Part shown: one piece after another, positions 13,276 through 22,543 of the stretch | Layout of the letters: each line of letters starts with the position of its first letter | Position numbering within the stretch: position 1 is the stretch's first letter | DNA from: Thamnidium elegans | Taxonomy: Eukaryota > Mucoromycota > Mucoromycetes > Mucorales > Mucoraceae | Direction of reading: 5' to 3' | DNA: 64,000 nt | Assembly: GCA_025201345.1 (NCBI GenBank) | Contig: JAIXMG010000003.1 | Coordinates: 1,178,001 to 1,242,000 of the forward strand | The notes under the pieces: generated by a model | The model's input: the letters and a program-made list of their open reading frames with translations, nothing else | Database searches by the model: none | Told to the model about the DNA's origin: nothing | Made by a program: the position numbers and the translations under genes

Positions 13276-13343
13276 TAATTTTCCTTCTTTCCATCATGTA
13301 CTTTTTTTTTTCATATATATTATTTTATTACACTTGCTACAAA

Positions 13344-13360
13344 CCCCAACCCCAACCCCA
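13344..13360. repeat. CCCCAA short tandem repeat
   Basis: CCCCAACCCCAACCCCA lies between the convergent SEC24 and SDR genes. It is an isolated C-rich patch in otherwise AT-rich DNA. Confidence 0.9.
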
Positions 13361-13400
13361 TAGTTTTTTTTTCTTTAATCATTAAAATATATCAATAAAT

Positions 13401-14744
13401 TTAAAGCTTAAAGTCAGGAGGCGTCAAGACGATTTCGGGATAGTGAGGGAAACTGGGGTTCATCCAAGCACCACCATCAACAACAAGAACAATACCAGTG
13501 ATATAACTGGCTCCTTCAGAGAAAAGGAAGACAGTAGATTGAGCAATATCTTGAACTTCACCCATACGCTAAAAAGAAATGTATTAGTTCATATTAATTC
13601 ATTTATCAGCACCCCACTTTATTTCATATATCTTACCTGTAAAGGAACACTGTTGGTTTCGAAAGCAGGACCTAATTTCTCCATACCTACAGTTGAAGCC
13701 TAAATAGTTTTTTTTTTAGTTTTTTTTCCCTCGCTTGTAATATTATATATACTTACAATAGGTCCGGGAGCAATAGCTATTATATATATAGAATAAAGTT
13801 AGTAGAGAATTCTTAGGCATTTTTATTTTTCACCCCATCCTTTTTTTTTCTTTACCGTTAACGCCTATTAAAGTGACATAATTAGTTTCTCGATTTATTT
13901 AGAACTTAGTGCAATTTTTGTGTTACTTACGGACACCATGAGGACCTAATTCAACAGCCCAATGCTTTGTTAAAGCCTACAAAAATAAATAAAAAAAGGG
14001 GAAAAGAAACCGCCCGTACGTGAATAAAAAAGGAAAGAAAGAAATTAGTATAATTTCACTTACATCAATAGCGGCCTTAGCAGCACCAGCATGTTGTTGG
14101 AAAGGAGTACCGGTATAATGCAAAGTAGCAGTAACGTTAATAACAGCGCCCTTGGAAGCCTTGAGGTGTTCAACTGCAGCCTTGGTAAAGTTAAAGGTGC
14201 CGAGTAAATCGATTTCAATAACAGTCTTGAAAGCATTATAAGACAAGTTACCAAAAGAAGATAAGAAGTTACCAGCAGCACCGTTGATCAAAAAATCAAG
14301 ACGGCCGTACTTTTCAACTGTAATCTTGACGGCGTTTTCAACGTCGACAGGGTTACGAACATCGCCTGCAACAGCACTACGTAGTTAAAAAAAAATATAA
14401 GTCGTTGCTATGGTTGCATATATGCTATGATTACATATAATATCACTTACAAGACTTCGCCGCCAGTCTTGATACTCATTTCCTTTGCCGCCTTTTCCAA
14501 CTTATCTTTGCTATTTTTAGAGAGAAAAAGAGAGTTAGTTTGCTTGCAATGAGGGCTCTTTTTTTTTTATATAAAATAAAATAAAATAATACCTTCTAGA
14601 GAAGATGACAGCTTTAGCGCCATGTCTAACCATGGCTTCAGTCATATTACGACAAATACCACTACCACCACCAGAACATAATAAAATCTTTCCAGCAAAG
14701 ATATTATCTTTGAAAATTGCGGTAGTTTCGACAGCAGGAGACAT
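13401..14744 (-). CDS. Short-chain dehydrogenase/reductase, peroxisomal 2,4-dienoyl-CoA reductase-like
   Basis: Likely NADPH-dependent reduction of 2,4-dienoyl-CoA esters, an auxiliary step for oxidation of unsaturated fatty acids. Eight exons in transcription order: 14744-14593, 14510-14451, 14376-14064, 13976-13931, 13864-13856, 13776-13757, 13699-13637, 13568-13401; 276 aa. Cofactor motif GGGSGI (about residues 25-30); INGAAGNFL, which matches the 2,4-dienoyl-CoA reductase subfamily better than generic SDRs; [11 protein letters not shown]; and RVNAIAPGPI, which is only restored by the 9-nt exon at 13856-13864. The active-site region [15 protein letters not shown] has the lysine typical of DECR where classical SDRs use YxxxK. 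The C-terminus is DFKL, ending -FKL rather than canonical -SKL, so peroxisomal import by PTS1 is uncertain. It converges with SEC24 (125 bp apart). Confidence 0.9.
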
Positions 14745-15831
14745 TATATGTATATAATAAAAAAGTTAAGAAAGAAGAGAAAATGTAATCGTGGGGAAGG
14801 AGAATCAAAAAGGTATCGAATTTAAGTGTTTTTTTTCTATCACGTGAAAAATAGAATTCTTAATGCTTTGTCATTTACTTTCCGAACATAATGTATAAGT
14901 GTGTGACTTATTGAGAACATTACAAAGTTCGACTTCAAAACAATACGATAGAAAGGGATTATATTACTTAATTACATACAATTTGTGCTTTTTTTTTTTG
15001 AATCTGTAAAACTACTAGGGGCTATTCACGGAGTTTCACAGATAAAAAAATGCTAGTTACAAGTTGGTTTAGTATATATAATGATAAATAATTCATACAC
15101 TGAATGTCTAGGAAGTGATAGTGTAAATAAGAAACTTAATTGAATATATCTTCTCCCTCTCAGTAGAAAAAAGTTTCCTGCTACTTAGCATGAATAAAAC
15201 CTCATTCTATCATAACTGCTCACTTCTATGTATGTATGTGATGTATTTCCTAAAACCGTACTTAATCAGGGACAAAAATACCAGCTTATAATGAAATAAC
15301 ATGACAGAAAAAAATATGCTTTTTTCTTTCTTCTATGTCTAATAACGATTTACCTTAAACAAACAAGATCAAAAGTTAGTGTAATGCCTTTTTATCTTTT
15401 AACAGGGTCTACCGGCAGTTACACAAGAAGATATACCTTTTAACTTGTAAAAAAAAGAGATGGCTGCTTTTTTACAAAATACTACATACATATAAAATAA
15501 AGTAAAATGATCTTGTAGCCGGTTTATTTATTTATTTCCATTACACGCGTCTACACAAAAAGACGGTCGTAAAGAAAAACATCTACTGAGATTTAAATGA
15601 TAAAAATTCAGACCAATAATATTTGAAGGTCGGTTAATTATCGCTTAACTTAGTAATAAAAATTAAAACGTCAAATTTATATTTTAATTTCACAATATGT
15701 TAAGTATTTATAGGTTACATGTGAATTATGTCACTGTAGTTGTGGGAGCATATACAGTATGACATGTAAATTTTGTCCGATTTGAAAAAACAAATGTCAT
15801 TGGTAAAGAAAAAATATCATTTGGCAACGAA
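14745..15831. other. Intergenic region
   Basis: No convincing gene. It contains the SDR promoter at its left end and otherwise AT-rich DNA up to the first Fanzor/TnpB-like relic. Confidence 0.55.
14841..14846. promoter_or_regulatory. CACGTG E-box upstream of the SDR gene
   Basis: ATCACGTGA, a Cbf1/bHLH-type core, lies about 97 bp upstream of the SDR start codon. The site is short, so function is inferred only from position. Confidence 0.35.
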
Positions 15832-16200
15832 ATGCAAACCCCAAAAAAAGAAAAGCGAGTACCATCTGCACTAAAGGATAATAATCAAACAGATGAAACA
15901 ATAACATTGATTGATTTTGGATATGTACAGTTTAATATCTCAATGAAGGGAAAGCTTTCCTCTACAACCAAAAGGATAACGGACGCTGTAACTAAAATGT
16001 TTGAAAGTTCCAAAAGAAAAACTGAAATTATTTTTGTTGATGAATATTGACTACTCAAACATGTAACAACTGTAAAAAACGAAACTTAAACCATATTTTA
16101 ACTATTGGACCAAAGCGTAAACTCCATGCTGTACTCAAGTATCGCTCTAGTATTTAATACGATAATAAAAACAATGCTTGCGGGATAATGAAAGTATACC
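15832..16200 (+). pseudogene. Decayed Fanzor/TnpB-like RuvC nuclease fragment (relic 1)
   Basis: An open frame from 15832 to 16050 ends in EIIFVDEY, matching the RuvC-II Glu region of Fanzor/TnpB-like nucleases. The TGA after it disappears if one base is restored: the other frame then reads TTQTCNNCKKRNLNHI, a zinc-ribbon CxxC, followed by RKLHAVLKYRSSI. There the second cysteine pair of the ribbon would be expected, but Tyr and Ser are found. Next come a stop and YDNKNNACGIMKVY, a damaged version of the (W)xRDxNAxxN RuvC-III motif. So it is a C-terminal fragment with a frameshift, a stop, lost zinc ligands and a lost catalytic Asp. No RuvC-I segment was seen upstream. Family call rests on motif order, not on a search. 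Confidence 0.6.
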
Positions 16201-16689
16201 CACTACTTCTTTTTATTATAATATCTTTATTGCGGGGACTTTTTTAATTATAGTCTATAGCTCGTGCGTATGCACTCTAAACCTAAATATATGTATACAG
16301 TTAACATACTTTTTTATATATAGTGCAGCTAGTAAATTTTTACTGCATTTTTGTGCACTTTGTCAAGACGAATTTGTTTTAAAATGAAATTTTATTATTG
16401 TAATTGTTCAGAATTCGCTATAAATTTGAAAGTTGATGTTACGCCGTGTAAATAAAGTAGTATAAATAGTGAGCACCAGTTCCGGTTTCATAAGTAGACG
16501 TGTAGTGAAAAAATATGCAATAGATTTTAAATAATTCAAGGAAATCAAGCTACGAGTTAAAAGTAAAAGTAATCAAAGAGAAAGTAGTTATGTAGTAAGT
16601 TAGCTAATTGATTTTACTTCTGTTTGAGGTAAATGTATTCGGTAATTATTTGTATGGATAGATCCATGAGCTGGTTCCGTCTCTACCGA
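16201..16689. other. Spacer between relics
   Basis: AT-rich DNA between two Fanzor/TnpB-like fragments; no gene seen. Confidence 0.5.
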
Positions 16690-16880
16690 AGAGTTACAAT
16701 ACCAACAGTGAAGTGTTATGGTCTATTATGGTAAGTATAAGATAGTAACACTGGCTTTTTAGCTGTAGAAACCCACAATGTCTTTTCAATGAATCCAGAA
16801 GAAAATGGTGGAATTGGGACCTTGCTGCGCTGGTAAACTTCAGGAAGAATTTAGTCTGCTCGAAGAAGACAAGTTGATGA
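16690..16880 (+). pseudogene. Fanzor/TnpB-like C-terminal fragment (relic 2)
   Basis: An exon ending in TVKCYGLL at 16730 splices over a 32-nt GT-AG gap (16731-16762) into CCRNPQC, giving a zinc-ribbon-like cysteine cluster. It is followed by WWNWDLAALVNFRKNL, a close match to the RuvC-III motif WNRDLAAxxNFRxI, with Arg changed to Trp before the catalytic Asp (GAC at 16818-16820). A stop follows shortly. Only this end of the gene was recognised. It is of a different subtype from relic 1 450 bp upstream, so the two are probably separate insertions. Confidence 0.5.
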
Positions 16881-17489
16881 CCGAAGATCTTTGCAAAAAA
16901 AACAAACATCAAAAAAATAATCAAGACTTTCCAATAATTGGTGAACTAACTGATATTTTGATTTCAGATAATATAGTATCAGAATCCTACTGTTAATGAC
17001 GCATAAAAAATAACGTACCTAGTCTAAGTGGAGTATCTTTTATAATCTTCTTTGATATTTCAACGAAAGTATCACCAGTATCTTTTTGTTGTGGGAATAA
17101 TTTATTGGGTATAGGTTAGAGGTCGTAATCAGAGTCTTCAAATTCAAAATCTTTATAAGTTATACGTCTTTCAACATTTATCCTTTGATCTTTTTGCACG
17201 AGAACTTGGACTATCAAACTTGGGTGTTTTTCTTTTTTGAGAGGAAGAAATTGTTTGAAAGCGATAATAAGGAGAGCTAAAAGACAGATAGAGGGAGCGA
17301 GAAGGCTTCGACTATTTCTTTTCCAAAGGCATTTAGGCCTATATAATTATTTTATGAGCGCATGTTTACCAAGTACGCAGTATATCAAATTACTAGATAT
17401 AAATAGTACAAAATAACGCGCAAAGAAAAAAAGAAGAATACAAATTTTCGAATTTCAATTTTACCGTTACATGCTGTAAAGCCATTTTT
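16881..17489. other. Region without a recognisable gene
   Basis: Short open stretches only; may contain further decayed pieces of the neighbouring relics, but I could not tie any to a family. Confidence 0.4.
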
Positions 17490-18419
17490 TTTTATTTGTG
17501 TTATTGAGAGGTGAAATTATCAACGAGCCCAGGCTTATAATCACTTAAAATGGTGCTATTGAAGCTCAGATTGGCATAAAAGATGATGCGCGTTATATTC
17601 GTATACGAACTTCCGACCTTTTTTTTAAAAGAAATTAATATTTATAATTACGAATCTTAAAAACAGTGTTTTTCATAAAAATTTACTAATACAAATAGGA
17701 ATATCAAAATTCAAACCATGTAAGGAGGTATCAATAAGAGGAATCGTTATAGATCCGTTGAAACTTGACATTTCGACAGGAAAAGATATATCAGGAAATA
17801 TGCAAATTTTATGTGAAGGAGTAAAAACAACCGTCTATATTAATGATTATAAATTAATATATGATATATCAACCTTGAACGTTATTATGGATGTTAGAAC
17901 CAGAGGTAAGTAATTTTAAACCGTATAGTTTTGCATGCTTTTATATTACTTTGTAGTCGATAGGCTGATTCCATATCACCTCGACGTATTCCGGAAAAAA
18001 AAATCAATTCGACAAGTATCATTGCAGATATGTCCTACTATGCATTGTCTGACGGTATACTAAAAAATGCGTATAAATATAAAGTTTTGGTTCATACACA
18101 CAATATCTTCCAAAACAAGAATTATGTCATTAAAGAAAATTGTATGGCGGAAGATATGTATAATAATATTACTTTATTACATCAAACTTTGTGTAAGTGT
18201 AGTGATTTATATATATTTAACTAGCTTATCTATGTAATGCCCTTTTTATCATTAGTTTTACTAACGCGTTTGTTAAACCTAAATAAAGAGACACCCGTCA
18301 GAAGGTTTATGATAAAAGATTATAGAAATAACCTCGAAAACAAGAGAAAGACAGAAGATATTTTAGTGTCAATAAAAAAACTTCGCAAACTTCCAGAAAA
18401 CAGTTCAGAGAAAGATTAG
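17490..18419 (+). pseudogene. Decayed multi-exon gene of unknown function
   Basis: Several protein-like segments lie in order on one strand, separated by intron-like gaps: 17505-17628 (GAIEAQIGIKDDARYIRIRT, preceded by an in-frame TAA); about 17696-17906 (ISKFKPCKEVSIRGIVIDPL and KTTVYINDYKLIYDISTL, then a GTAAGT donor at 17907); 17959-18194 (a frame that includes MSYYALSDGILKNAYKYKVL and ends at a GTAAGT-type donor); and 18237-18419 (ETPVRRFMIKDYRNNLENKR ... SSEKD stop). Composition and spacing look like real exons, but at least one stop interrupts the first. I recognise no domain. It may be a broken host gene or part of a mobile element. Confidence 0.35.
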
Positions 18420-19866
18420 GATGTCGTAATACATACTATATACTGTATAGCTTTGTAGTTATCTCATTTTTATATAATATATTAATGTATAGCTACTATA
18501 ATAATAAAAGTGATTCAATTAAAAAATGTTTTTAATAAAAACATTTTTTCTGCTTAACTGGTAATTATACTTATATATAAAAAAAAAAGCTTTAGTAGAT
18601 GAACGTATAAGAAGAAAATAGAAGTAGAAAATTTAGTATTTCTACAGGAGATAGCTATATAAGACAATCCTGACGGTACTCTTTAAAAAAAAGTGCAACA
18701 TCGTCGTATTGACGAGGAAATACAAAATGCTTGAACATGATTATCAAAGCATACATGCGAGTGAATGAAAACTGCTAATTTGGTGTCTTTACATTAAAAT
18801 GTAAGGCTATAGCTACTATCACCATTCGACTGTATCTAAATTATGTAATGGAAGGTTAATTATATTTTCTTGCATATTTGATTTCAGTGTGAGTCACAGA
18901 TACAATGAAACTGACAGCAATCATTTATCGCAAATAAACTGATAAAAAAATGGTGCTTTTTTTTTCTTTATTAATTATTTATAATTACGTATGGTGAGAA
19001 TACAGACACTTTAATTGTTGGTATTTACACTAATACATACGTAGTAAATCGTATGATGGTTATTTATGTATTAATGGTTTCTTGATGGTGCTTCCGTATT
19101 AAATGGCTACTTTCTACTGATGGACTTTCTTTTGCTGGTTGGTTTTTATAACTACCGTTATTCTGCTAAAGTTGAGTGGTGTGATGGTATACTTGAGCTG
19201 TAGACTGGTCCCTGGTAAGTCTTTTCTTGTTGGTAATGTATTTTATCGTTGGTAATGCATTTTCTTGCCGTAATGCCCTCTCTTGCTGGCAAAAGTCCTT
19301 CCTTGTTTAGTACTGTCTTTATTATATGGTTGGTCTGGTGTGGCGGTATTTTTGGGCTGCTACTTTATGGTTACCTTTTTCCTCTTTTGCCCTTGAAAAT
19401 GTTTTTTTTTGTCGAAGGCTTTACTGGTGCTAAAAAAAAATGGAAGAAAAAAAGTGTTTATTATATGTAAACACGGATAGTTTACTTGCCCAAAAAAATC
19501 CTTCCGCTCATAATGTATGAATCTTAAAGTAATCATATGTATGCATTTCCGAACGAATTGGCTAACTACTTAAAACATTTGTTTACACGGTAGAATCATT
19601 ATAGTTGCCGGATCAAAGCGTACATATCACATTATATTCAAATGCAGAACTTGTATTATGGTATAGATTCGCTGCTATCTACACCCCAAAAGACATCGTA
19701 ATGTCTATATGCAGTCCATATAGTTAACTTTTCCGCATTCATTATTGTCGCCTAGTAAGCTGAGTAACTTTTTTTTAAAAAAAATCATTACGCACCTTTA
19801 TTAATCACATTTTTTGTCATTTAGCGTGATTTTAGGTGATACGATTGATATTTAAAAAAGTAAAAC
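18420..19866. other. Intergenic region with a G/T-rich degenerate repeat
   Basis: No gene recognised. 19050-19450 is strongly G+T-skewed and holds a degenerate tandem repeat (19221-19298). A 73-codon open frame at 19249-19470 lies in this skewed repeat and is not considered a gene. Confidence 0.5.
19221..19298. repeat. Degenerate tandem repeat, about 19-20 bp x 4
   Basis: Four diverged units of the type TTTTCTTGTTGGTAATGxx follow each other without gaps; the first two share the end TGGTAATG, the third has CCGTAATG and the fourth CTGGCAAAAG. Confidence 0.5.
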
Positions 19867-19953
19867 CCCCTTATTTTATCAAAAATAGCATCTGCATACT
19901 AAAGTTTGTACGTGACCTGTATTTAACGGTTGTTTATGATGACCTAAAAGGGG
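19867..19953. promoter_or_regulatory. Two STRE-like sites (CCCCT / AGGGG)
   Basis: CCCCT at 19867-19871 and AGGGG at 19949-19953 flank an 80-bp stretch about 110-190 bp upstream of the small heat-shock gene ATG. In yeast this pentamer is the stress response element bound by Msn2/4. G/C runs are rare in this AT-rich DNA, so two in opposite orientation in front of a stress gene are suggestive. No clear heat-shock element was found. Confidence 0.35.
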
Positions 19954-19969
19954 GCTCGTTTTTTTTATC

Positions 19970-19976
19970 TATATAA
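19970..19976 (+). promoter_or_regulatory. TATA box (TATATAA) of the Cys-Pro-repeat Hsp20 gene
   Basis: TATATAAG lies 85-91 bp upstream of the start codon and about 20 bp downstream of the AGGGG site, the right order for an inducible promoter. Confidence 0.4.
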
Positions 19977-20060
19977 GAAAAAAATAACGATATTTAGTTG
20001 TATTGTTTCCTCTTTTATTTAAATATTTCTTACACTACCTATTATATATATATATATATA

Positions 20061-21143
20061 ATGTCTCCCAATTTGAATGAACGCGTAGAAAACCGTGTCG
20101 ATGAAGTAATTGGCGAATTCTTTACTGAGTGTCCATACGGTCGTAAAGCGGTTTCAGGATGTCCCGCTTTTTCTGAAGGCAGTAAACCATTCTCTTCCGA
20201 CTACGCAAGCCAATTTTTCAATGAATGTCCTTACGGAAAACGCGCTCAAAAGCAATGCCCTTATGGTAGAAGATTATCTCGTGATTCATCCAATTGCCCT
20301 GAATTTGTAGATCAGTGTTCCAAAAAGTGTCCTAGTTGCTGTAAAGCTGCTGAGGGATGTCCCTACGGCAAAAGATTAACTGGAAAGACAAAAGAGCATG
20401 ATGGTAAGTTTCAACATGGCGGTGACTCAAATATTACAAATTTTGTTCAAGAGTTTTTCTCCGAATGTCCTTATGGAAAACGTGCTACTGCAGAGTGCCC
20501 CTATGGTCGCGAAGTTCTTAATAAATTAGGAGATCACGGAGGATCATCTATTCACCCTCATCATCATAAAAACAGTAAACAATTTGACGAATTTTTCACT
20601 GAGTGCCCTTATGGTCGTAAAGCGGCTGAAGATTGTCCTTATGGTCATAAAGTACTTGAAAATGCTGGTATTCCTATACCAGATTTGAAAAAGCATACAG
20701 AAGATGAACCTGCCAAGTGCCCTTTTGCTTCCATGGCAGGAGCTGATAAATCCAAGTGTCCCGTAGGAGGTGTTATGCCTCAAAGTGAAAAGTGTCCTAT
20801 CAGTCCTAATTACAAAAAGGCATTGACTCCCATTACTGATTTCTATGAAAATGACAACGAATTTAAAATATTTGTCGAACTTCCTGGTATTGATAAAAGT
20901 AATGTCAAGGTGGAAATCAAAGACAATATTTTAAAAGTAACTGCCAAAACTAATCCAATATCTCATATGTCTAATGAGAGACCCCACTTCACTGAAAGAA
21001 AGTTTGGTACTTACTATCGCTCCATTACTCTTTCCAATAATGTTTTCTTGGAAAAAATCGATGCTAAAATGGATAATGGTGCTCTTGCTATTGTTGTTCC
21101 CAAGAGAGAACCTACTACGGTTAGGACTATTAACATCAACTAA
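20061..21143 (+). CDS. Small heat-shock protein (Hsp20) with an N-terminal Cys-Pro repeat array
   Basis: Single-exon gene, 360 aa. Residues about 253-350 form an alpha-crystallin domain: DFYENDNEFKIFVELPGIDK, VKVEIKDNILKV, and the closing MDNGALAIVVPK that matches the family's A-x-x-x-N-G-x-L-x-x-x-V-P-K signature. It lacks cysteine. Residues 1-252 carry 17 cysteines, 14 of them followed by proline, eight in CPYG plus a basic residue. Five pairs are spaced exactly 10 residues apart (Cys24/34, 56/66, 90/100, 136/146, 182/192), four of them inside the repeat (E/Q)FF(T/N/S)ECPYG(R/K)(K/R)A; the third pair is diverged and adds Cys86, 93 and 94. A short His stretch (HPHHH) lies at 165-169. The family role is ATP-independent holding of unfolding proteins. 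Cys-Pro motifs are known elsewhere as heme-regulatory motifs, and cysteine arrays can bind metals or sense redox; which applies here is unknown. The ATG was chosen because it directly follows the leader and TATA box; upstream codons are TA-repeat. Confidence 0.93.
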   Translation: MSPNLNERVENRVDEVIGEFFTECPYGRKAVSGCPAFSEGSKPFSSDYASQFFNECPYGKRAQKQCPYGRRLSRDSSNCPEFVDQCSKKCPSCCKAAEGCPYGKRLTGKTKEHDGKFQHGGDSNITNFVQEFFSECPYGKRATAECPYGREVLNKLGDHGGSSIHPHHHKNSKQFDEFFTECPYGRKAAEDCPYGHKVLENAGIPIPDLKKHTEDEPAKCPFASMAGADKSKCPVGGVMPQSEKCPISPNYKKALTPITDFYENDNEFKIFVELPGIDKSNVKVEIKDNILKVTAKTNPISHMSNERPHFTERKFGTYYRSITLSNNVFLEKIDAKMDNGALAIVVPKREPTTVRTININ

Positions 21144-21236
21144 AGTATAACTTATTAGCAAATTATAAAGATATATAAAACGTTTATTTCTTGTCTTGTT
21201 TTAATTATTACGTAGTATTATATTATATTATTTATT

Positions 21237-22543
21237 TTAAAGATCAAATATAATGACTTTGGTAGGAGATCGACGTAACCAACTTTGATCAAAATAGATC
21301 TCATTATTAGTACTCTCTTCATTGTTCTTTGGGGTATCCTCATGTTGATTATTTTCAACAGATTGAGTAGAATTGTTTTGAGTTGACTTGTGGCTGTAAC
21401 TGCCGTAAGCCGATACAGTTGAAACCGACCCACGGTTAAAAGAGTCTTCAATTTCTGGTAAATTAACCTTGCGTAAACTATCAGGCGAAGAACTTTGTTT
21501 TGGTTTTGGACGTTGAGGAGGATTTAATGATGCTAAACCATTATTTACTGAAATGTTTCCTCTCGATGAAGTTCTTATTGGTAAATCGCTACTATTTATA
21601 ATTCTCGCAATGATTACTTTCGAAGATTCTTTCTCCGGTTAATCTGATGGATCTTCGAAAACAGAAGTAGAATCGGTAATTATTTTGTTAGTTATAAAAC
21701 TTGTAATACGATTACTTAGACGACGACTTTCTTAACTTCTTTCCTCTGTTTTTGATTCTTTGCACCCGTCACTACGACCCAAATTACGAAATACTTTTAG
21801 CGTTCTGTTGAAACGCTTATTAGAACGAATACCCAAGCATGAAATAATAAACCCTAAATGTAAATATTAATTCTATATTGTAATGCTGTAATATTTGATA
21901 GTATTACCTTCTACAGAATATGCTAACGATAGTACAGTTTCTCTTAATAGTTCACTTTTACGAAAATTGTACTGTAAAACTGGGAATGCTATCATGCTAG
22001 CAATTGCCCTATATATAATTTACAAAATTGTTAAATTCAAACACTCGCCGCCTATTTAAACTTATCTTACCAGGCAATATAAAACTTGAATTCTAACGAA
22101 CTCATAAATGATCTCTTAGTGACTATATTTGAAAGATAATTCCAAAAACATGGAAGTAAAATAAGCACGCCGGTTTGCATAGATAAATTTACGCATTCGA
22201 CATAATCCACAGCCTAGCCATCAAAATTGAGTTTTAAAACATGTAAACTCTAAATATGAATATGTAACAGTACCTGACTGGCAAATTTGTGTTTTTCAGT
22301 CCAATATTCGAAAGGGTTCGCTATAATTATTGAGGTTCCAGGAATCACGATGTAATCTTCGAAATATTTGATTGATGTCAGTACCATATCTAATGATTTT
22401 CACGTTAATTGTAATACGAAAAAAAAAGAATACCAAGATTTTTTTATTTTACCCCAAGATGACTGCATCAGTAGCATCAGTATATACATAATAGTAATGA
22501 TAGTCCGTAGTTCCCCTTTAAATTTTTTTTTGGATGAAGACAT
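21237..22543 (-). pseudogene. Multi-pass membrane protein gene with two in-frame TAA codons
   Basis: Five exons reconstruct cleanly on the minus strand: 22543-22453, 22389-22274, 22213-22071, 22008-21908, then 21853 onward. The product starts MSSSKKKFKGELRTIITIMY and gives a 190-aa membrane protein: hydrophobic segments near residues 14-26, 85-95, 115-130 and 138-165 (SVEGFIISCLGI). It is followed by a basic stretch, and TAA at 21734-21732. The same frame then stays open for 165 codons to 21237, broken only by a second TAA at 21641-21639, and that part is Ser/Pro/Asn-rich like a cytosolic tail (NPPQRPKPKQSSSPDSLRKV). All four introns have GT-AG ends and correct phase. Either a recent pseudogene, or a gene ending at the first TAA, or a missed intron. 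I do not recognise the family. Confidence 0.5.

Noticed and set aside
19249..19470. 73-codon hydrophobic frame
   Set aside because: Lies in a T/G-skewed degenerate repeat, which reads as Leu/Phe/Val in any case.
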